Positions 17,038 to 29,051 of a DNA stretch of 64,000 nt are shown piece by piece. Below the pieces are notes generated by a model. That model saw only the letters and a program-made list of their open reading frames with translations. It searched no databases and was not told the origin of the DNA. The position numbers were made by a program, and so were the translations under genes. This DNA comes from Mycolicibacterium parafortuitum (GTDB taxonomy: Bacteria > Actinomycetota > Actinomycetes > Mycobacteriales > Mycobacteriaceae), in assembly GCF_010725485.1 (NCBI RefSeq), contig NZ_AP022598.1, forward strand, positions 3,348,001 to 3,412,000, in the 5' to 3' direction. Numbering within the stretch: position 1 is the stretch's first letter; the number at the start of each line of letters is the position of its first letter.

Positions 17038-18459
17038 GTGAAGAGCACCGTCGAGAAGTTGAGCCCGACGCGGGTTCGCATCAACGTGGAGGTGCCCTTC
17101 GCGGAACTCGAGCCCGACATCGACAAGGCGTTCAAGCAGCTGGCCAAGCAGATCCGGCTGCCCGGCTTCCGCCCCGGCAAGGCGCCCCGCAAGCTGCTGG
17201 AGGCCCGGGTCGGTCGCGGCGCTGTGCTGGAGCAGGTCGTCAACGACGCGCTGCCGGTGCGCTACAGCCAGGCCATCACCTCTGAGTCGCTGCAGCCGAT
17301 CGGCCAGCCCGAGATCGAGGTGACCAAGCTCGAGGACAACGAGGAGCTGGTCTTCACCGCCGAGGTCGACGTCCGCCCGGAGATCGACCTGCCCGACCTG
17401 TCGACCGTGAAGATCGTCGTCGACCCGATCTCGGTCACCGACGAGGACATCGACGCCGAGGTCGAGGCGCTGCAGAAGCGCTTCGGCACCCTGACCGGGG
17501 TGGACCGGGCCGCCGAGGACGGCGACTTCGTCTCCATCGACCTGTCGGCCACCGTCGACGGCAAGGACGTCCCCGAGGCGCAGACCGAGGGCCTGTCCCA
17601 CGAGATCGGCTCCGGCCAACTCATCGACGGCCTCGACGAGGCCATCATCGGGCTGAAGGAAGGCGAGTCCAAGACCTTCACCACCAAGCTGGTTGCGGGC
17701 GAGCACGCCGGCCAGGACGCCGAGGTGACCGTCACCGTCAAGTCCGTCAAGGTGCGCGAGCTGCCCGAGCTTGACGACGAGTTCGCGCAGCTGGCAAGCG
17801 AATTCGACACCATCGACGAGCTGCGTGCCGACCTGCGCGAGAAGGTCACCCGCGTCAAGACCGTGCAGCAGGCCGAGGCCATCCGCGACAAGGCGATCGA
17901 GGTGCTGCTGGAGCAGACCGAGGTTCCGCTGCCCGAAGCGGTGGTGCAGGCCCAGGTCGACGACGCGCTGCACAACGCGATCCACGGCCTCGACCACGAC
18001 GAGGAGCGCTTCGCCGAGCAGCTCAAGGAGCAGGGCTCCAGCCGCGAGGAGTTCGACGCGGACAACCGCGCCAACGCCGAAAAGGCGATCAAGACCCAGC
18101 TGCTGATGGACGCCATCGCCGACAAGCTGGAGATCCAGGTCGGCCAGAACGACCTCACCGAGCGCCTGGTGCTGATGTCGCGTCAGTACGGCCTGGAGCC
18201 CCAGCAGCTGCTGCAGCTGCTGCAGCAGAACAACCAGCTGCCCGCGATGTTCGCCGACGTGCGGCGCGGCCTGACCGTCGCCGCGGTCGTGCACGGCGCA
18301 TCCGTCACCGACACCGACGGCAACGAGATCGACACCACCGAGTTCTTCGGCCCGTCGGGTGAGCAGGCTGCCGCCGAGGCCGCCGAGGAGGACGCCGACG
18401 AGTCCGAGACCGCCGAGGACGCAGAGACCGACACCGCCGAGGCGGACGACAGCAAGTGA
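17038..18459 (+). CDS. tig: Trigger factor, ribosome-associated chaperone and prolyl isomerase
   Basis: A 473-residue trigger factor. The N-terminal ribosome-binding domain carries the signature [19 protein letters not shown] (about residues 42-60; E. coli GFRxGKxP). The FKBP-type PPIase domain follows at about 150-240 ([15 protein letters not shown] ... [10 protein letters not shown]), then the helical chaperone arms. The last 40 residues are an Ala/Glu/Asp tail typical of actinobacterial Tig. The GTG start has AGAGGAG 8-14 bp upstream. It precedes clpP1-clpP2, linking nascent-chain folding and proteolysis; a hairpin separates the two units. Confidence 0.97.
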   Translation: MKSTVEKLSPTRVRINVEVPFAELEPDIDKAFKQLAKQIRLPGFRPGKAPRKLLEARVGRGAVLEQVVNDALPVRYSQAITSESLQPIGQPEIEVTKLEDNEELVFTAEVDVRPEIDLPDLSTVKIVVDPISVTDEDIDAEVEALQKRFGTLTGVDRAAEDGDFVSIDLSATVDGKDVPEAQTEGLSHEIGSGQLIDGLDEAIIGLKEGESKTFTTKLVAGEHAGQDAEVTVTVKSVKVRELPELDDEFAQLASEFDTIDELRADLREKVTRVKTVQQAEAIRDKAIEVLLEQTEVPLPEAVVQAQVDDALHNAIHGLDHDEERFAEQLKEQGSSREEFDADNRANAEKAIKTQLLMDAIADKLEIQVGQNDLTERLVLMSRQYGLEPQQLLQLLQQNNQLPAMFADVRRGLTVAAVVHGASVTDTDGNEIDTTEFFGPSGEQAAAEAAEEDADESETAEDAETDTAEADDSK

Positions 18460-18468
18460 TGCTCTGAG

Positions 18469-18510
18469 CGAACTCGCGCCGTCTGGGGACTCCCCGGCGG
18501 CGCGGGTTCG
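18469..18510 (+). terminator. Hairpin between tig and clpP1, possible terminator or attenuator
   Basis: The 13-bp arms CGAACTCGCGCCG and CGGCGCGGGTTCG pair except for one G:U position, with a 16-nt loop. No U-tract follows, so it may terminate weakly or attenuate read-through into clpP1. Confidence 0.5.
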
Positions 18511-18573
18511 TTAGTGTCATCCGTAAGACCGGTCACCGCGTCGGAAGTACACAAAGAAAGCAGGTATCCAGTC

Positions 18574-19185
18574 GTGACGGACATGCGTGGCGCCTCTTCG
18601 GGCCTCAACCTTGTCGACTCGGTGTATGAGCGGTTGCTGGCCGAGCGCATCATCTTCCTGGGCTCCCAGGTCGACGATGACATCGCTAATCGCCTCTGCG
18701 CGCAGATCCTTCTGCTGTCGGCCGAAGACCCGACCAAGGACATCCACCTCTACATCAACTCGCCCGGCGGCTCGATCAGCGCGGGCATGGCGATCTACGA
18801 CACGATGGTGCTGGCCCCGTGCGACGTGGCCACCTACGCGATGGGTATGGCCGCCTCGATGGGTGAGTTCCTGCTCGCCGCGGGCACCAAGGGCAAGCGC
18901 TACGCGCTGCCGCACGCCCGCATCCTGATGCACCAGCCGCTCGGCGGCATCACCGGCGGCGCCGCGGACATCGCGATCCAGGCCGAGCAGTTCGCCAGCA
19001 TCAAGAAGGAGATGTTCCGCCTCAACGCGGAGTTCACCGGGCAGACCATCGAGCGCATCGAGGCCGACTCCGACCGTGACCGCTGGTTCACGGCGCAGGA
19101 GGCCCTCGAATACGGCTTCGTCGATCACATCATCACCAGCGCCAGCATCAACGGCGACGGACCAGGAGCAGGACTCGACAAATGA
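18574..19185 (+). CDS. clpP1: ATP-dependent Clp protease proteolytic subunit ClpP1
   Basis: A 203-residue ClpP serine peptidase. The catalytic Ser lies in [14 protein letters not shown] and the His in ILMHQPLGG, with the oxyanion Gly pair in [11 protein letters not shown]. In mycobacteria ClpP1 and ClpP2 form a mixed double heptamer that is active only together and works with ClpX or ClpC1. The GTG at 18574 gives MTDMRG, matching the short M. tuberculosis N terminus (VTDMR), with AAAGCAGG upstream. The ATGA overlap with clpP2 ensures equal synthesis of the two rings. Confidence 0.97.
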   Translation: MTDMRGASSGLNLVDSVYERLLAERIIFLGSQVDDDIANRLCAQILLLSAEDPTKDIHLYINSPGGSISAGMAIYDTMVLAPCDVATYAMGMAASMGEFLLAAGTKGKRYALPHARILMHQPLGGITGGAADIAIQAEQFASIKKEMFRLNAEFTGQTIERIEADSDRDRWFTAQEALEYGFVDHIITSASINGDGPGAGLDK

Positions 19186-19841
19186 CCGATAACATCCACC
19201 CGTCGCTGGATCCTCGCGTGCAGCCGCAGGCCCGCTACATCCTGCCGTCGTTCATCGAGCATTCGAGCTTCGGCGTCAAAGAGTCCAACCCGTACAACAA
19301 GCTGTTCGAGGAACGCATCATCTTCCTCGGCGTCCAGGTCGACGACGCGTCGGCCAACGACATCATGGCGCAGCTGCTGGTGCTGGAGTCGCTGGATCCC
19401 GACCGCGACATCACCATGTACATCAACTCGCCCGGCGGTTCGTTCACGTCGCTGATGGCGATCTACGACACCATGCAGTACGTGCGCGCCGACATCCAGA
19501 CGGTGTGCTTGGGCCAGGCCGCATCGGCCGCGGCGGTGCTGCTGGCCGCCGGTACGCCCGGTAAGCGGATGGCGCTGCCGAACGCCCGCGTGCTGATCCA
19601 CCAGCCCGCCCTCGGTGGCGTGATCCAGGGCCAGTTCTCCGACCTGGAGATCCAGGCCGCCGAGATCGAGCGCATGCGCACGCTGATGGAAGAGACGCTG
19701 TCGCGGCACACCGGCAAGCCCGCCGACGTGATCCGCAAGGACACCGACCGCGACAAGATCCTGACCGCCGAGGCGGCCAAGGATTACGGCATCATCGACA
19801 CGGTGCTGGAGTACCGCAAGCTGTCCGCCCAGAAGGGCTGA
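19182..19841 (+). CDS. clpP2: ATP-dependent Clp protease proteolytic subunit ClpP2
   Basis: A 219-residue ClpP. The catalytic Ser is in [16 protein letters not shown] and the His in [10 protein letters not shown], with [10 protein letters not shown] forming the oxyanion strand. Its N terminus is longer than that of ClpP1 ([19 protein letters not shown]), as in M. tuberculosis ClpP2, whose axial loops dock the ATPase. It is co-translated with clpP1 through ATGA. The stop lies only 6 bp from the convergent PPOX gene. Confidence 0.97.
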   Translation: MTDNIHPSLDPRVQPQARYILPSFIEHSSFGVKESNPYNKLFEERIIFLGVQVDDASANDIMAQLLVLESLDPDRDITMYINSPGGSFTSLMAIYDTMQYVRADIQTVCLGQAASAAAVLLAAGTPGKRMALPNARVLIHQPALGGVIQGQFSDLEIQAAEIERMRTLMEETLSRHTGKPADVIRKDTDRDKILTAEAAKDYGIIDTVLEYRKLSAQKG

Positions 19842-19847
19842 CGCGGC

Positions 19848-20291
19848 TCAGCCATTGCCGTAGATCCGCGTCGGCGTGATGAGGACGGCGACGCGACGCT
19901 GTTCGCGCATCGTCGCGTCGTATTCGTCCCAGTTCTCGTGGGTTCCGCCGGCTGCTTTGAAGATGTCGCGCAGAAGCAGCGCGAGTTCGTAGTCGCTCCC
20001 GAGCCAGGGTTGCGGATCGTCGGGGCCGGCGAGTTCGGCCCGCCCCTCGACCGTTGCCCACTGCCATCCCTGCTGGAACGTCACCGCAACCTGCGGTCGG
20101 GCCCGCAGGTTGGCGAGCTTGACCTTTCCGTAGGTCACGAACCCGAGTACCGGCTTCCCGTCACCCGGGTGCGGTAGTGGTCCCGCGTTGATCAGTGACG
20201 ACTGGATGGTGAGGTCGGCGCGCAGCGTCGAGACCACGGCCAAGCCGTTGTCGGTTCGGGCCAGCGCATAGGCATCCTGCAGCGAGGTCAT
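19848..20291 (-). CDS. PPOX-class split-barrel (pyridoxamine phosphate oxidase-like) protein, probably F420-dependent
   Basis: A 147-residue split beta-barrel protein of the flavin/deazaflavin oxidoreductase type found in many paralogues in mycobacteria (Rv1155/Rv2074-like). Typical elements are LAVVSTLRADLTIQSSLINA, the strand VLGFVTYGKVKLANLRARPQ and the central GWQWATVEGRAEL. The ATG at 20291 begins MTSLQDAYALAR, the usual N terminus; the longer frame adds a non-conserved stretch. The cofactor (F420, FMN or heme) cannot be decided from sequence. It converges on clpP2. Confidence 0.82.
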   Translation of the reverse strand: MTSLQDAYALARTDNGLAVVSTLRADLTIQSSLINAGPLPHPGDGKPVLGFVTYGKVKLANLRARPQVAVTFQQGWQWATVEGRAELAGPDDPQPWLGSDYELALLLRDIFKAAGGTHENWDEYDATMREQRRVAVLITPTRIYGNG

Positions 20292-20416
20292 GTCTGGCAG
20301 GGTACGACCGCTGATGGTGACGAATCGTGCTCTCGTAACGTTCTGACGTGTCAACCTGAATATCTACACAGTCGTCAGGAACAGCCCGGCGATCGTGTCG
20401 AGATATAGGGGATCTC

Positions 20417-20701
20417 ATGAGCGTGCGAGTCGGAGCCCTCGCCGCGGTGGCGGCGGCGGTGGTTGCGGGGGCCGTGGGGACGCCGATGGCGTCCGCGCAG
20501 GAGCCGGTGTGCCCGGCGGGAATGTACTGGAATGCGGCGTTGCTGGAGTGCCTGCCCGACTACGTCCACCCGGTGATCGGCCCTGCCGGACCCGTCGGTG
20601 TCGGCGGCGTCGTCGGCCCGGTGGGACCGGGCCCGGTCGGCCCCGGGCCGGTCGGACCCGGCCCGGTGGGTCCGGGCCCGCTCGGTCCCGGACCGCGCTG
20701 A
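20417..20701 (+). CDS. Small secreted Gly-Pro-repeat protein
   Basis: A 94-residue exported protein. An Ala-rich signal peptide ends at about residue 27 (PMASA-QE). The mature part has one Cys pair (PVCPAGMYWN ... LECLPDY) and then a tail of GPGPV/GPGPL units built from a 12-18 bp GGGCCGGTCGGN-type repeat. AGGGGA at 20407-20412 is correctly placed before the ATG. Such short Cys-pair plus Pro/Gly-rich secreted proteins are common in mycobacteria and unnamed. It converges with mmuM and ends 3 bp before it. Confidence 0.72.
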   Translation: MSVRVGALAAVAAAVVAGAVGTPMASAQEPVCPAGMYWNAALLECLPDYVHPVIGPAGPVGVGGVVGPVGPGPVGPGPVGPGPVGPGPLGPGPR

Positions 20702-20704
20702 TCT

Positions 20705-21586
20705 CTACCGCACGTCGGCGGCGATGCGGGTGATGTCCGACGGACCCACCCGGCAGCAGCCGCCGACGATGCGCGCCCCGGCGGCGACCCACCGGGGTAC
20801 CAGGCCCGGCGCCCACGACGACGTACCCGTCCACGCCCGGCGCGGGCCGTCCCACACCTCGCCGCTGTTCGGATAGACGACGACGGGTTTCCCGGTCACC
20901 TCCCGCGCGATCGTGATCGCGGGCAGGACATCGTCCGGTGCGCAGCAGTTCACGCCGACGGCGACGATCTCGTCCACGCCCGCGGCGACCGCGAAGGCCT
21001 CCGACAGCGGCTGCCCGGCGCGCGTCACGGTGCCGTCGACGGTGAACGACAGCCACGCGGGCACACCCAGGTCGGCGACCACGGCCGCGATCGCCTCGGC
21101 CTCGTCGAGATCCGGCACGGTTTCGATCGCGAGCAGATCGGGTCCGGCGTCCGCGATGACCTCCATGCGCGGCCGGTGCCATGCGGTCAGCTCGGCGACC
21201 GTCAGGCCGTAGCGGCCCCGGTACTCCTCGCCGTCGGCCAGCGCCGCCCCGTACGGACCGATCGACGCCGCGACCCATCCGCTGCCGTGCGCATCGCGGG
21301 CGTCCCGCGCCAGCATGACCCCCAGACGCATCAGCGCCGCGGCCCGGGCGCGGTCGATTCCGCGTTGGGCGAACCCGTCGAACGACGCCTGATACGTCGC
21401 CGTCGTCGCAACCTCGGCGCCCGCGTCGAAGTACGCCGTGTGCACCGCGGCGATCTGCTGTGGCGCATCCACCAGCAACCGTGCCGACCACAGGTCGTCG
21501 GAGAGGTCGTGGCCGCGCGCTTCGAGCTCGGTCGCCAGTCCACCGTCGCTGACCAGCACGGCTCCGGCGGGAACGGAGAACGTCAC
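20705..21586 (-). CDS. mmuM: Homocysteine S-methyltransferase
   Basis: A 293-residue homocysteine methyltransferase (MmuM type), which makes methionine from homocysteine using S-methylmethionine or AdoMet. The zinc-binding Cys residues are visible in VGVNCCAPDDV and in the C-terminal pair IVGGCCRVGPSDI, and the N-terminal DGGLATELEARGHDL is the family signature. The start codon is GTG at 21586. M. tuberculosis has mmuM (Rv2458) at the equivalent place next to clpX. It lies divergent from clpX. Confidence 0.92.
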   Translation of the reverse strand: MTFSVPAGAVLVSDGGLATELEARGHDLSDDLWSARLLVDAPQQIAAVHTAYFDAGAEVATTATYQASFDGFAQRGIDRARAAALMRLGVMLARDARDAHGSGWVAASIGPYGAALADGEEYRGRYGLTVAELTAWHRPRMEVIADAGPDLLAIETVPDLDEAEAIAAVVADLGVPAWLSFTVDGTVTRAGQPLSEAFAVAAGVDEIVAVGVNCCAPDDVLPAITIAREVTGKPVVVYPNSGEVWDGPRRAWTGTSSWAPGLVPRWVAAGARIVGGCCRVGPSDITRIAADVR

Positions 21587-21856
21587 GCCGTCACAGTACG
21601 GTCACGATCTGACGGGTACTCTCGGTCAGGTAACAGCGGCGACACGCCAGAGGCACGGCGGTGCGTTGCATGGCCCTCCGCGGGGGCTCAGGCGATATGT
21701 TGACGCAACTACAACGTGAATACACCGGCGCTATTCGGCTTTATCGGTCGCACGGCGGCGGAGACTGCGGGTAGCGTCGGGGGCAACCTTCACGGTCCCG
21801 GAGCAACCCGGTGTACGACCGAGTGATACGGCAACAGGAAGTGGGACCCCAGCACC

Positions 21857-23137
<1,281 letters not shown>

Positions 23138-23156
23138 CGTCGAGCACTTCGAGATC

Positions 23157-23200
23157 GCGCTGAGGGCCGTTCAGTCCAGTGGGCTGACGGCCCTCAGCGC
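23157..23200. terminator. Bidirectional hairpin after clpX
   Basis: The perfect 14-bp stem GCGCTGAGGGCCGT / ACGGCCCTCAGCGC has a 16-nt loop, between clpX and the convergent glycosyltransferase. There is no long U-tract. It marks the boundary of the accessory block. Confidence 0.75.
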
Positions 23201-23227
23201 ATTCTCGGCAGCGTCACGCGCCACGCC

Positions 23228-24544
23228 TCAACGCACCGCCCGGGGCCGTTCTGCGACCACCTCATCGACGAGCGCCGCGATCTCGGCGGACCCGTCCTTG
23301 CGGGCGAACGCGGCCTCCAGTTGCCGCGCCCGGTGCAGGTAGCGTCCGTCCTCCCGGATCCGCCGCACGGCTTCCCGGACGTCGTCCGCCGACGGCGTGC
23401 CGGTCTTGAGGTTGATCCCGGCGCCCGACCACGCCACCCTTGCCGCGACCTCCGGTTTGTCTTCGGTGTTGCCCGCGACGATCAGCGGGACACCGGCGGC
23501 GAGGGCGCGTTGCACTGCGCCGTAGCCGCCGTTGGTGACCATGATGTCGACGCTGGGCAACAGCTTGTCGTGCGGGATGTATTCGGCCACAAACGTATTG
23601 GCGGGGATCGGAACGCATATCGCGGCGACGTCGCGGCCTCCGGTGGTGACGACGAGCGTGACGTCCTCGTCGGCCAGGGCCTCGATGGTGGGTTCCAGGA
23701 GCCGGCTCAGGTCGGCGTTGTCGATGGTGCCCTGGGTGACGTGGACGACGGGGCGACCGGCCGCGACCGCCGCGTGCAGTTCGCCCCACCAGGCAGGGGC
23801 GAGGAAGTCGTCGCTGGGCATCGGGTGTACCGCGCCGACGAACCGGACATGGTCGGGCAGGTCGGTGCGGGGATACTCGAACTCCGGGACGGTCGGCACG
23901 ATGACCCGGTCGGCGAGCACCGCCGAGTCGAGTACGAAGACCGGAGGTGGCTGCACGCCCATCGCGGTGAGCATTCTGACGGCGGCGCGGTGCGCGGGCC
24001 GCAGCAGCACAGTCCTCGTCAGCAGGGTCAGCGCGCGATTGCGGATCCGACCGACCGTGCCCGGCATCGGCGGGACGCCGGGGCCCGCCGGTGCGGTGTC
24101 GGCACTGCTGAGGAACAGCGGTGTGCTGGAGTACGCCAGGATCGGCGGCCGGTCGGCGGTGCGATCCAGCAGCAGAGGCAGGATGCCGAGGAAGAACGCA
24201 TCGGCGATCACGGCGTCGAACTGGTTGGCGGCCAACAGTTCCTGCAGCGCACTGAACTGGTGCGGCATCGGCCGGACGAAGATGTGCTCGATGTCGAAAT
24301 TGAGCCGGGCGATTCCGGAGGTCTCGGCGCGGCCGGGCAGGTCGGCGTCGAGCGAGGTGTCGTCGAAGTCGGCGCCATAGGGCAGGGGCTGCGGTTCGGC
24401 GCCGACCGCACGGATCCGGTCAGCGTGGCGTGCGCTGGTCAGTACGGTGACGCGGTCCCCGCGGGCGACGAGGCCGCGGGCGACGTTGAGCAGCGGACCG
24501 AGATGTCCGATCGGCGGGCAGGACGCGATGAGGATTTCTGGCAT
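23228..24544 (-). CDS. GT1-family glycosyltransferase (MGT/UGT type)
   Basis: A 438-residue two-domain GT-B glycosyltransferase acting on a small acceptor such as a lipid, polyketide or drug. The N-terminal acceptor domain starts PEILIASCPPIGHLGPLLN; the C-terminal donor-sugar region reads VTNGGYGAVQRALAAGVPL then EDKPEVAARVAWSGAGINL. In typical GT1 enzymes the first position of that motif is His (HGG); here it is Asn (TNGGYG), a variant known from the NGGYG subgroup. The start is the ATG at 24544; a GTG two codons earlier is possible. No neighbouring polyketide or glycopeptidolipid genes are seen. Confidence 0.85.
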   Translation of the reverse strand: MPEILIASCPPIGHLGPLLNVARGLVARGDRVTVLTSARHADRIRAVGAEPQPLPYGADFDDTSLDADLPGRAETSGIARLNFDIEHIFVRPMPHQFSALQELLAANQFDAVIADAFFLGILPLLLDRTADRPPILAYSSTPLFLSSADTAPAGPGVPPMPGTVGRIRNRALTLLTRTVLLRPAHRAAVRMLTAMGVQPPPVFVLDSAVLADRVIVPTVPEFEYPRTDLPDHVRFVGAVHPMPSDDFLAPAWWGELHAAVAAGRPVVHVTQGTIDNADLSRLLEPTIEALADEDVTLVVTTGGRDVAAICVPIPANTFVAEYIPHDKLLPSVDIMVTNGGYGAVQRALAAGVPLIVAGNTEDKPEVAARVAWSGAGINLKTGTPSADDVREAVRRIREDGRYLHRARQLEAAFARKDGSAEIAALVDEVVAERPRAVR

Positions 24545-24625
24545 GCGCACGATGCTGGCCGCCGGCCGGGCATCGGTGCTTGGAGGTTGTGTGGAGAACG
24601 GATGGAGATTGTGTGCGTTTGCCGG

Positions 24626-25461
24626 CTATCGGGTGACGCGGTCGGGCCGGGAGTAGACGTTCATCGACTCGCCCCGGAGGAACGCGACCAGCGTCAGCCC
24701 GGACTGCGCCGCGAGGTCCACGGCCAGCGACGACGGCGCCGAGACGGCGGCGAGCACCGGGATGCCCGCCATCACCGCCTTCTGGGTCAGTTCGAAGGAT
24801 GCGCGCCCACTGACCAGCAGCACCGTGCCAGGCAGCGGTATCCGGTCCTGTTCGAGCGCCCAGCCGATGACCTTGTCGACAGCGTTGTGCCTGCCGATGT
24901 CCTCGCGCACGACCAGGGCGTCGCCGTCGCTGGTGAACAGCGCCGCGCCGTGCAACCCGCCGGTCGCGGCGAACACCTTTTGCGCGTCGCGCAATTTGTC
25001 GGGCAGCTCCGACAGGGTCTCGGCGCTGACGACGGACGGATCGTCGCCGGGGGAGTGCTTGCTGCTGAGCCGGACCGCGTCCAGGGAGGCCTTACCGCAC
25101 ACCCCGCACGACGAGGTCGTGTAGAAGTTGCGGGTCGGATCCACCTCGGGCGCCGGGACGCCGGGCGCCAGGGTGACGTCGAGGACGTTGTAGGTGTTCT
25201 GCGAATAGCCGGAGCTGTCCTCGGTGGCGCCGCGGCAGTACCGCACCGACACGATGTCCTCACGGCTGCCGACCATGCCCTCGGTGAGCAGAAACCCCTG
25301 GGCCAGTTCGACATCGTTGCCCGGGGTGCGCATCGTGACGGTGATCGGGGCGCCGTTGACCCGGATCTCCAGCGGCTCCTCGACGGCCAGGGTCTCCGGG
25401 CGGGCCACCGTGTCCTCGGCCGTGACATGCCGGGCCCGTCGGCGCGCCGTCACCCGTCCCA

Positions 25462-25462
<1 letters not shown>
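24626..25462 (-). CDS. fdhD: Formate dehydrogenase accessory sulfurtransferase FdhD
   Basis: A 278-residue FdhD, which transfers sulfur from a cysteine desulfurase to the molybdenum cofactor of formate dehydrogenase-type enzymes. The catalytic Cys pair is in [10 protein letters not shown], and the conserved [19 protein letters not shown] and [15 protein letters not shown] follow. The GTG at 25462 shares its G with the stop of the oxidoreductase (TAGTG), so translation is coupled; its N terminus VGRVTARRR matches the M. tuberculosis FdhD start. A much longer open frame upstream overlaps the oxidoreductase gene and is an artefact. Confidence 0.95.
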
Positions 25463-27768
<2,306 letters not shown>

Positions 27769-27820
27769 TTCCCCAATCTAGCCTCGCGCGCAGGCCGTTG
27801 TGCCGACCTCGGTATTCGGT

Positions 27821-27838
27821 ATTTCACATGCGGTGATA
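27821..27838. promoter_or_regulatory. Candidate LysR operator between fdhF and lysR
   Basis: The inverted half-sites ATTTCAC and GTGATAG (5/7 symmetrical) lie 4-5 bp apart in the 105-bp divergent region. LysR regulators usually bind such dyads upstream of their own gene and the divergent target. Confidence 0.4.
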
Positions 27839-27873
27839 GTTGTTGTCTATCGACACGCGCGCCGGGAGGGCCG

Positions 27874-28809
27874 ATGGCAAACGAAGTGCAGCTGCAGCAT
27901 CTGGACTACCTTCTTGCGCTGGCCGCCGAGCGCCATTTCGGACGGGCGGCGGCCCGGTGCCACATCAGCCAGCCGACCCTGTCGGTGGCGATACGGCGGC
28001 TCGAACGCGAACTCGGCATCGTCATCGTGCAACGCGGCCAACGCTTCGAGGGTTTCACCGAGGAAGGCCGGCGGGTGGTGTCGTGGGCGCAGCGGATCAT
28101 CGCCGAACGCGACGAGATGCTCGCCGATCTGGAACGCATGCAGGGGCGGCTGACCGCCACCGCGCGGATCGGGGCGATCCCGACGGCCGTGCCCGCCAGT
28201 CCGTTCATCACCGCGGAGTTCCTGGCCCGCAACCCGGCGGCGTCGGTGCGTATCGAGGCGCTGTCGTCGCGTGAGATCGCCCGGCGGCTCGCTGATTTCG
28301 AGCTCGACGCCGGCTTGACCTATCTGGACGACGAGGCGACGCCGGGCACCCGGTCGGTGGAGTTGTACCGGGAGCGATACGTGCTGCTGGCGCCGGCGGA
28401 CCATCCGGTGATGGGTTCGGGGGAGGTCAGCTGGGCCGACGCGGCGCAGCTGCAGCTGTGCATGCTGACCACGACGATGCGCAACCGGCGCATCCTCGAC
28501 GCGAACATGGCCGCCGAGGGGGCTCGGTATCGGCCTGCCGTGGAAGCGGACTCGGTGGATGCGCTCTATGCGCACCTGACGGGTTCGGGGCGAGCGACAA
28601 TCGCGTCCACCGCGTGGCTGCCGCAACTCGGGGTGCCGCCCGGTTTCGCGGCGCGGCCCATGGTCCAGCACGGCCCGCGGCCCCCGATCGGCCTGGTCGT
28701 CCACGATCGGGCCCCGGCTTCCATCGTCGCCGCCGCACTGGAGGCCGTCGCCGCCGATCTCGAGCTCGGCACCCGGATCGACACGCTGTGGAACGAGACC
28801 TCTCGCTGA
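27874..28809 (+). CDS. LysR-family transcriptional regulator
   Basis: A 311-residue LysR regulator. The N-terminal winged helix-turn-helix is typical: [20 protein letters not shown] then ISQPTLSVAIRRLERELG, followed by a linker helix and a periplasmic-binding-like effector domain from about residue 95. GGGAGGG lies 4 bp from the ATG at 27874; a huge open frame running in from 25525 is antisense to fdhF and not real. It is divergent from fdhF-fdhD and most likely their regulator. The effector is unknown. Confidence 0.9.
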   Translation: MANEVQLQHLDYLLALAAERHFGRAAARCHISQPTLSVAIRRLERELGIVIVQRGQRFEGFTEEGRRVVSWAQRIIAERDEMLADLERMQGRLTATARIGAIPTAVPASPFITAEFLARNPAASVRIEALSSREIARRLADFELDAGLTYLDDEATPGTRSVELYRERYVLLAPADHPVMGSGEVSWADAAQLQLCMLTTTMRNRRILDANMAAEGARYRPAVEADSVDALYAHLTGSGRATIASTAWLPQLGVPPGFAARPMVQHGPRPPIGLVVHDRAPASIVAAALEAVAADLELGTRIDTLWNETSR

Positions 28810-28843
28810 CGCCCCGGCGGGCAGCCCGGTCGCCCCGGCAGCG

Positions 28844-28907
28844 CGAGCGCGCGTGTTTGCACCGGGGCGCGCCGGAGTTGCTGGTTCTGCACGCACGGTC
28901 GCGCTCG
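28844..28907. repeat. Intergenic palindrome, copy 3 of the dispersed family
   Basis: The outer arms CGAGCGCG and CGCGCTCG enclose inner TGCA boxes (TTTGCACC ... TTCTGCACG). It lies just after the LysR stop. The end motif matches copies at 6646, 11668, 31257 and 31832, with a diverged centre. Confidence 0.6.
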
Positions 28908-29051
28908 CCGAGCGGTGGCTTCGTGTGCTCGCACGTAACCAGCGACTTCAGCCGTTGACGCTCGCGTAACAGATTCGGCATCGAACGTTCCTAGTGTTGG
29001 CCGGTCACGTCCGTCGAGCCGAGGCGGATTCCGTAGTGCAAAGGAACTCCA

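Noticed and set aside
18460..18573. ClgR operator (CGC-N5-GCG type) before clpP1
   Set aside because: Only the tig-clpP1 hairpin was found; no dyad with the consensus arrangement is present.
21587..21856. Promoter of clpX with TTGACG at 21700 and TACACC at 21721
   Set aside because: The spacer is 15 bp and the -10 hexamer poor; not better than other combinations in this region.
28930..29040. GlnR box upstream of the type III glutamine synthetase (GTAAC motifs at about 28936 and 28965)
   Set aside because: The half-sites GTAAC and GAAC are not at the 11-bp spacing of mycobacterial GlnR sites, so the match is not better than chance.
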